Shown piece by piece: positions 59,743 to 64,000 of a stretch of 64,000 nt of DNA. Source of the DNA: Neolewinella agarilytica (GTDB lineage: Bacteria; Bacteroidota; Bacteroidia; Chitinophagales; Saprospiraceae); the NCBI RefSeq assembly GCF_900110645.1, contig NZ_FOFB01000005.1, forward strand, positions 124,001 through 188,000. Reading direction: 5' to 3'. A model generated the notes under the pieces. That model saw only the letters and a list, made by a program, of their open reading frames with translations, made no database searches and was not told the origin of the DNA. The number at the start of each line of letters is the position of its first letter. Within the stretch, counting starts at the first letter, position 1. The position numbers and the translations under genes were made by a program.

Positions 59743-60042
59743 CTATTCCATACGGTTAGCTAGTCGGGTTAGCTCTGTATCTGGTATCAGTACACGGGTG
59801 CCGATAGGTATACACTTTATAATTCCGTCTTTCCGGTACTTGTCAAGCGTTTGAACGGTAACCTTGAGTTTGTCCGCTACTTCTTCTCTAGTATAAAAGA
59901 CTGGCTCATTCTTAGCTAGGTTTATACTTTTCATCGCTTCGGCGTGTGCTTTCTCTGCTGCCATCTCTGCCACCATTTCTAATACAGGGGTCATTGCCTC
60001 TGTAATATCCAGATACAATCTTGGGGGGGAAGACTTACTCAT
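59743..60042 (-). CDS. Helix-turn-helix (excisionase-type) protein
   Basis: From the ATG at 60042 (99 aa), placed one base after the RHH stop; an ATG three codons earlier overlaps it. The C-terminal half (VFYTREEVADKLKVTVQTLDKYRKDGIIKCIPIGTRVLI) is a MerR-like winged helix of the excisionase/AlpA type, with the final strand recognising DNA. On integrative elements these proteins direct excision by the recombinase or regulate replication. Coupled to the RHH gene. Confidence 0.85.
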   Translation of the reverse strand: MSKSSPPRLYLDITEAMTPVLEMVAEMAAEKAHAEAMKSINLAKNEPVFYTREEVADKLKVTVQTLDKYRKDGIIKCIPIGTRVLIPDTELTRLANRME

Positions 60043-60043
60043 T

Positions 60044-60223
60044 TTATACAATTTTGGTCGTTATAGAAATGGCAACGCCGTTGCGCTGAAGCTCCTCTCT
60101 AATTAAGTCACGGACTAAAGAGGAAACTGTTTCTCCTCTCGCTTCTGCCATGTTTTTAAGTTCGTCCATAACAGGCACATGAAGCCGGAGCCCTAAATGT
60201 GATTTGTTCAAATTATTATCCAT
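60044..60223 (-). CDS. Ribbon-helix-helix small regulator
   Basis: A 59-aa protein. LGLRLHVPVMDELKNMAEARG followed by ETVSSLVRDLIREEL is a classic ribbon-helix-helix pattern (short strand, helix, turn, helix) of the Arc/CopG/MetJ kind. Such dimers repress rep or partition genes on plasmids. Its stop lies one base before the HTH start. The direct repeats at 60344-60395, upstream of its start, are a plausible operator. Confidence 0.8.
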   Translation of the reverse strand: MDNNLNKSHLGLRLHVPVMDELKNMAEARGETVSSLVRDLIREELQRNGVAISITTKIV

Positions 60224-60573
60224 GTCAATGAGTTTTACTTATTTGTTTAACGCAAATATGGGGGCCTAAATGTCTAAATACAAAATGTGTGATCTTTGAG
60301 AGGCTTCGACTTTTCAAACAAAAAAGCGGTTTTTCGTAGGCTTGTGTAACACTACGGACCGCAAGCCGTAACTTAGTGTAACACTGTGGTCCGCAGTAGT
60401 TTATGTTTTTATAAAATCGCTAATGTTTTCGTCACTTTAAAAGCAAGTACCATATTTCAGAAAATGTTTTAAATTGTTTTCGCCTGTTTTCTTTTGAAAC
60501 ATTCGGCTCGATATTTTTTTTCACTTTTTTTTTGGCGGTGGCCATTTTTTGAGCTGACCACCACCAAAAAAGA
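60224..60573. other. AT-rich gap with 20-bp direct repeats
   Basis: 350 bp with no gene. It is AT-rich and holds two direct repeats described separately (60344-60395). It should contain the promoter for the RHH-HTH-rep genes, read leftward. Confidence 0.5.
60344..60395. repeat. Two 20-bp direct repeats (candidate operator/iterons)
   Basis: GTGTAACACTACGGACCGCA at 60344-60363 and GTGTAACACTGTGGTCCGCA at 60376-60395 match at 17 of 20 positions, 32 bp apart (three helical turns). Each contains the near-palindrome GTGTAACAC and a GG(A/T)CC centre. Confidence 0.75.
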
Positions 60574-60777
60574 CTATCCGTCGGCTCGATTATTCAATAC
60601 CTGCTCCCTTATTTTCTCCTCAAGCCATCCGTGAAGGCACTTAGCAGAATACTCCCTAACAGCCATATCAAATTCAGGATTGACGACGGCGGCGGCGGTC
60701 GACATTAAATCTTTCAGGGTCCAATCCTTAAAAGATGGCCGGGGGCCGTTCTCGTTTGGTTCTATTGTCTTACTCAT
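60574..60777 (-). CDS. Small element protein, unknown
   Basis: A 67-aa acidic-to-neutral protein (SFKDWTLKDLMSTAAAVVNPEFD, AVREYSAKCLHGWLEEKIREQ). Mostly helical by eye, no motif recognised. It lies 78 bp after the membrane protein gene on the same strand; an accessory role in the element is all that can be inferred. Confidence 0.5.
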   Translation of the reverse strand: MSKTIEPNENGPRPSFKDWTLKDLMSTAAAVVNPEFDMAVREYSAKCLHGWLEEKIREQVLNNRADG

Positions 60778-60855
60778 AAGTATAGTGTTGTGGCAAATGA
60801 AGTGTTACTCATTGCCAGGTGAAGCCGTTCCGATATTGGGCGGCAAATAGTTCTC

Positions 60856-62295
60856 TTACTTTTCTGTCAGGGCCTTGAGTAGTCCTTCGTAATGCTCAAC
60901 CCATTGCCTGTTATTTGCTATCGCTTCAGCAGTCCGGGCCTTTACTTGTCCGTCCTTACGTAGCTGTGCGCTGGCTTTCTGCTGGTGAGCGCCTAGTCTC
61001 TTACGGTACTGCATAAGACGTGAGTAAGCCTTCTTTGTTTCAGGGTCTTGCTGTGTGGCGTTCGTGTGTCCACGTACCTTGTCTCGCGTGTGTGTGGGGG
61101 GTGTGTTTTGTGTGTTAAAGGTCGCACGCGGTTTGTGTGTGTGTGGGTCTTCAGCGGCTTGATAGAAGCGGGGCTCCGTCTTGGTGTGTGATGATACTAA
61201 TGGCGGGGCATCTTCTATCGGTTCAGCTCTGGTATCAGTCCAGAATGAAACATAAGGCAAGTCTTTCTCCAGACGGTCACGGGTGCCGAAGACATAAGCC
61301 ATTAGACGGCGGGCTCCTCGTTCTACTCTGTGACTAAAGACGGCTTTGAAGTCAGACCATACTGAAGGCAGCGCGTGGAACTCATTCGGTTCTATTTCTT
61401 CGGCTATCTCGCTCCCGGCCTCTATCTGTAATATGAGATAAAACAAAAGATAGAAAATCAGTTGGCCCGCAAATGTCAGGGCGGCAAATATCCATCCGGT
61501 ATTCTTCGCTTCGCTCTCTACCAGGGCGGCAGCTTCGGCGGCTTCAGCTGTTGCCAGGTGGTTAGCATCGTCACGGGCTTTAAGGGCTTCAGATAGAGCC
61601 TTCCCGCGTTCGGTGGCAATGGTTGCAGCGGTGGCGTTATAGGCGGCTTCAGCGGCGTCTATTTCTGCCAGTATCGCACGGCGTTTTTTCTTGCACCACT
61701 TGTTGCCACGGTCAGCACAACCGGCGTAATCTTCAGCGGCTTTCTCTCTATTGGATTTGGTGGCGTTGAATTGCTGAAGGGCGGCGGCGGCGCGGATCTG
61801 GTAAGGCGCGAATAGCACGGCGGTATCAGCTGCAAAAGCTAGTTGCAGGCTGTCCAGGTTAGCCGGTGGTGCTTCGTCTGTGATGAGCTTCCCGGCATCC
61901 ATACTTCCCATAAAAGAGAGGGCGAAGGATAGAACACCAACCAGCAATAAACCGGCACGGCTAAAGCGGGTGACTAACTTGTGACGGTGTTGTTTTTCAG
62001 GGTCTTCAGAGAACTGATTCTTAACGACCCATGGCCGTATTGATGGCCGTGCAAGTTTCCGGTTCGCCAGTTCAATAAATATGCCAATCAGTATTGCGGC
62101 GGTCACTATTCCCGTACTGGCAACACTTATTCCTCGTCCGGCGATTGCGTCAGATAGCAAGGTAAAAACTGCTAACGATAGCGAAGCCGCGGAGAGTAGT
62201 TGACCGATGTTTGCAATGGTGTAATAGGCTGGTAAGTGTCCACCGTGTTCGTTATAAAATGCCCGGTGTTTGGGCGTAGTCTGAATTTTACGCAT
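60856..62295 (-). CDS. Four-helix membrane protein with central coiled coil
   Basis: A 479-aa protein. Three hydrophobic helices lie in the first 130 residues (SLSLAVFTLLSDAI; STGIVTAAILIGIFIELA; GLLLVGVLSFALSFMG). A periplasmic Ala-rich coiled coil follows (about 150-265, with CADRGNKWCKKKRRAILAEID holding a Cys pair), then a fourth helix (IFAALTFAGQLIFYLLFYLIL). The C-terminal 190 residues are cytoplasmic, proline- and Lys-rich. It lies directly downstream of the integrase gene. I do not recognise it; a conjugation-, egress- or exclusion-related membrane role is conceivable. Confidence 0.65.
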   Translation of the reverse strand: MRKIQTTPKHRAFYNEHGGHLPAYYTIANIGQLLSAASLSLAVFTLLSDAIAGRGISVASTGIVTAAILIGIFIELANRKLARPSIRPWVVKNQFSEDPEKQHRHKLVTRFSRAGLLLVGVLSFALSFMGSMDAGKLITDEAPPANLDSLQLAFAADTAVLFAPYQIRAAAALQQFNATKSNREKAAEDYAGCADRGNKWCKKKRRAILAEIDAAEAAYNATAATIATERGKALSEALKARDDANHLATAEAAEAAALVESEAKNTGWIFAALTFAGQLIFYLLFYLILQIEAGSEIAEEIEPNEFHALPSVWSDFKAVFSHRVERGARRLMAYVFGTRDRLEKDLPYVSFWTDTRAEPIEDAPPLVSSHTKTEPRFYQAAEDPHTHKPRATFNTQNTPPTHTRDKVRGHTNATQQDPETKKAYSRLMQYRKRLGAHQQKASAQLRKDGQVKARTAEAIANNRQWVEHYEGLLKALTEK

Positions 62296-62377
62296 TTTTG
62301 TAAAAGTTTACTGTTAGTAAATAGCCCCGTTCCCGTGATCGTCTGCCAGGACAATTTGCACGGGTTCGGGGCGTTTT

Positions 62378-63655
62378 TTATGCTGGCTGCCAGTTCGCCA
62401 GGTTTAGCGCAGGGCTGTGAATTGTTTTTACCGTTTCGGCTTTCTTTAGCTCTATATACTTCTGAAAAACAGATTCCGTCTTGTGTCCGGTGATCTGCAT
62501 AATTGGATAAGCAACTCCGGTTGCCTCATACATATTAGAGGCAAAAGATTTGCGCCCTGAATGGCTACTAACATAGTCCGCTTTCAAGGCAGTCTCTTTT
62601 ACCGTATTACCTCCTTCAGAATAAACACGCGTGAAGGTGGCCTCTGGTATTGCTTCTCGACATACTTCTTTTATCAGTCGGTTGAAGTACGCAGGTGCGA
62701 TCCGGGGCAACTTGTAGTTATATTTCTCGAAGATGTTTTCCACCTGGGGCACTACCGGGATAACTACTGCCGTCATCGTCTTACTCGTGACCAGTTGCAA
62801 AGTAGTTTGCCCGTCTTTCTCGTGAAAGTTTGCACGGGTAATGCCGTACCAGTCGCTAATACGCAGACCTGTCCAGGCTGCAAAGATCATCAGGTCGCGG
62901 GCTTTATCCATTCCGGGCCGGTCTGATAAATCAAGATGCTCGATAGCATAAAGTTCGGGAACTGTAAGTCTTACTTTGCAGTTGGTAGACTGTCTACGAA
63001 TAATAAATTCTCTGTCCTCTTGAATAGTATTCATATGAATTTTTTTACGGTAAGCGTCTCGCATTACCTGTCTTAGTGCAGCCATTAGTTTGGCGGCGTT
63101 GTTGTTAGCAAAATTGCGGGGGGGGGCATACATCCATGCCGTAAAGTCATCTTTAAACTGATAGTCAAATTTGCTCCAGTCAAGCTCTTGCTTAGTGTCT
63201 TTCTCAAACTCTTTCAGGTGACGTTGCAGGGCCTCAAATTTGCCCCAACTGGTACGGGTCTTACCTGGTGTGTCTTTTCTGAGGGCAATGAAGGCAGACA
63301 AGTATCCGTGGAAGTCTTTTGGCATTTCGCCGGGCCGGTCTTCAGCTCCGACACGGTAAAGAACTTCTTGTTTAAAACCTTCATTCGTCAGCGTCTCGCC
63401 TACTTCGCGGAATAGCTGGTGAACAACATCTTCCCACTTTTGTAAGGAACTTATAATGCGCTCCACATCATTCCGGCCTCTTAGCGATCTTTTAGGGCTT
63501 TGCTTCCTATTATCCCACTCCGAAGGCTTTATGTACATTTGCAGCGATATTGATACACGTTTGCCTCGATAGCTAAACCGAACGTTAATAATCCCTCCTT
63601 CAGTGATATAAAAATTGGGGGTAGGTGGCCTCCGGCCTGGATTGCGTTTTTTCAT
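62378..63655 (-). CDS. Tyrosine recombinase/integrase
   Basis: A 425-aa phage-type integrase of the Bacteroidota family: N-terminal Arm/SAM-like parts (VSISLQMYIKPSEWDNRKQ) and a catalytic domain with Arg265 (WTGLRISDWYG), Lys near 292 (SKTMTAVVIP), His365 and Arg368 (SSHSGRKSFA), His391 (ITGHKTESVFQKY) and the nucleophile Tyr400. All catalytic residues are present. It recombines the tRNA-fMet 3' end with the element's attP. It lies 174 bp from the right att repeat. A TACCTTTA box 4 nt before the ATG suggests a leaderless mRNA. Confidence 0.96.
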   Translation of the reverse strand: MKKRNPGRRPPTPNFYITEGGIINVRFSYRGKRVSISLQMYIKPSEWDNRKQSPKRSLRGRNDVERIISSLQKWEDVVHQLFREVGETLTNEGFKQEVLYRVGAEDRPGEMPKDFHGYLSAFIALRKDTPGKTRTSWGKFEALQRHLKEFEKDTKQELDWSKFDYQFKDDFTAWMYAPPRNFANNNAAKLMAALRQVMRDAYRKKIHMNTIQEDREFIIRRQSTNCKVRLTVPELYAIEHLDLSDRPGMDKARDLMIFAAWTGLRISDWYGITRANFHEKDGQTTLQLVTSKTMTAVVIPVVPQVENIFEKYNYKLPRIAPAYFNRLIKEVCREAIPEATFTRVYSEGGNTVKETALKADYVSSHSGRKSFASNMYEATGVAYPIMQITGHKTESVFQKYIELKKAETVKTIHSPALNLANWQPA

Positions 63656-63659
63656 GCTG

Positions 63660-63667
63660 TAAAGGTA
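63660..63667 (-). promoter_or_regulatory. TACCTTTA -7 box of the integrase gene
   Basis: On the minus strand TACCTTTA-CAGC-ATG: the same box and the same 4-nt spacer as mazG (TACCTTTG-CAGC-ATG). Confidence 0.55.
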
Positions 63668-63829
63668 TTGTTGTGCCTTTCATATATGCAATAGTCGGCA
63701 CTATTCAACTACCTGTATAACAGTCATTTAGGCAAAAGCAATATATTCATTAAAAAAACACATATACATAATGCGCTGACAAGACAACTTTTTATACATA
63801 ACGGCTTTAACACAATCAAGGGCGGCTAT

Positions 63830-63845
63830 TCCTGTCCCCGCTACA
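63830..63845. repeat. attR: 16-bp direct repeat
   Basis: Exact copy of 55154-55169 (TCCTGTCCCCGCTACA). This is the original tRNA 3' end, now cut off from the gene. Confidence 0.93.
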
Positions 63846-63848
63846 TTT

Positions 63849-63888
63849 AAAGCCGTCTTTGACCTGTGGTCATTGACGGCTTTTTTGT
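63849..63888 (+). terminator. Probable original tRNA-fMet terminator, displaced
   Basis: AAAGCCGTC (63849-63857) pairs with GACGGCTTT (63875-63883) with an inner TGACC/GGTCA stem, then TTTTTTG. It begins 4 bp past attR, where the terminator of an uninterrupted tRNA gene would lie. Confidence 0.85.
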
Positions 63889-63922
63889 TTGTTTTTAGAG
63901 TTTACTTCCCTTAAATTGTGTT

Positions 63923-64000
63923 ATGGACACTAAGCTGAAGGGAGATATCGCAGAACATGCAACAATACTTTATGCACTTACTCAGGGCTGGGGAGTGTTA
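63923..64000 (+). CDS. Start of a PD-(D/E)XK endonuclease-like protein (group I intron-associated type), partial
   Basis: Only 26 codons are in the window: MDTKLKGDIAEHATILYALT then QGWGVL. The pattern M-x-T-K-x-K-G-D-x-A-E followed by a helix and G-x-x-V-L resembles the N-terminus of the PD-(D/E)XK family that includes the homing enzyme of the Synechocystis tRNA-fMet intron. The Glu in this first helix is part of the fold's conserved core. The catalytic residues lie past the edge, so the call rests on the N-terminus and on position: before the element inserted, this gene began about 80 bp after the intron-containing tRNA-fMet. Free-standing relatives are widespread, so a homing role is inference. 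Confidence 0.55.
   Translation, partial: MDTKLKGDIAEHATILYALTQGWGVL

Larger units (their letters stand above)
55154..63829. mobile_element. 8.7-kb integrative element in the 3' end of tRNA-fMet
   Basis: Bounded by the 16-bp repeats at 55154 and 63830. It holds, all leftward, a tyrosine recombinase next to the right end, a coiled-coil membrane protein, a small protein, an RHH and an HTH regulator, a Rep_trans-like replication initiator, an S49 peptidase and two unknown proteins. The element restores the tRNA 3' end on integration. It lacks recognisable capsid, terminase, tail or type IV secretion genes, so it is most like an integrative plasmid, mobilisable island or satellite rather than a complete tailed phage or ICE. 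Confidence 0.9.

Noticed and set aside
60856-62295. Zot-like filamentous phage assembly ATPase
   Set aside because: There is no Walker A motif and the protein has four membrane helices with a coiled coil.

Overview
The window is chromosomal DNA of a marine, polysaccharide-degrading Bacteroidota, most likely in or near the Saprospiria/Lewinella group (inference). The evidence is two proteins ending in type IX secretion (T9SS) sorting domains, many lipoproteins, a hybrid two-component regulator, TAnnTTTG-type -7 promoter boxes, few Shine-Dalgarno sites, and agar/porphyran-type enzymes.

Region 1 (2-23423) is a red-algal galactan locus: three S1 sulfatases, a GH29 enzyme, a GH117 alpha-1,3-(3,6-anhydro)-L-galactosidase-like enzyme, a GH16 endo-hydrolase and a 1414-residue HTCS regulator. 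Between them lies a + strand run of zinc alcohol dehydrogenase, KduD-like SDR, AldA-like aldehyde dehydrogenase, enolase-superfamily enzyme, aldose 1-epimerase and RhaT-like permease. This set matches the four-step catabolism of 3,6-anhydro-L-galactose to 2-keto-3-deoxygluconate, with GH117 supplying the sugar. No SusC/SusD pair is in the window.

Region 2 (23666-54665) is mostly core genome: PyrR-like protein, S46 dipeptidyl peptidase (DPP11-type specificity Arg), dnaA, a nucleotidase split over two genes, DUF423, fabD, bifunctional nuclease, mazG, a GH3-family adenylating enzyme, a CcmC/CcsA-like protein, a T9SS subtilase, nitrilase, OmpA lipoprotein, pncA, YggS, FKBP, accD, M24 peptidase and ferredoxin. 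It contains an unexpected three-gene operon (41558-44257) whose proteins resemble the plant tocopherol enzymes VTE3, VTE4 and VTE2. Palindromic MITE-like elements, two with exact target-site duplications, sit in intergenic gaps. Heptanucleotide repeats and an over-represented GC-rich motif are also scattered through this part and region 1.

Region 3 (54691-64000) has an initiator tRNA gene split just before the anticodon by a 302-nt group I intron with a clear conserved core. An 8.7-kb integrative element (tyrosine recombinase, rolling-circle-type Rep, S49 peptidase, small regulators, coiled-coil membrane protein) has inserted at the 3' end of that tRNA and is bounded by 16-bp direct repeats. 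Beyond the far repeat lie what looks like the tRNA's original terminator and then the start of a gene resembling group I intron-associated PD-(D/E)XK endonucleases. Before the insertion, the intron-bearing tRNA and the candidate homing-type nuclease would have been about 80 bp apart. The intron, the nuclease and the tocopherol-like operon all recall phototrophs, which suggests past exchange with cyanobacteria or algae (inference).
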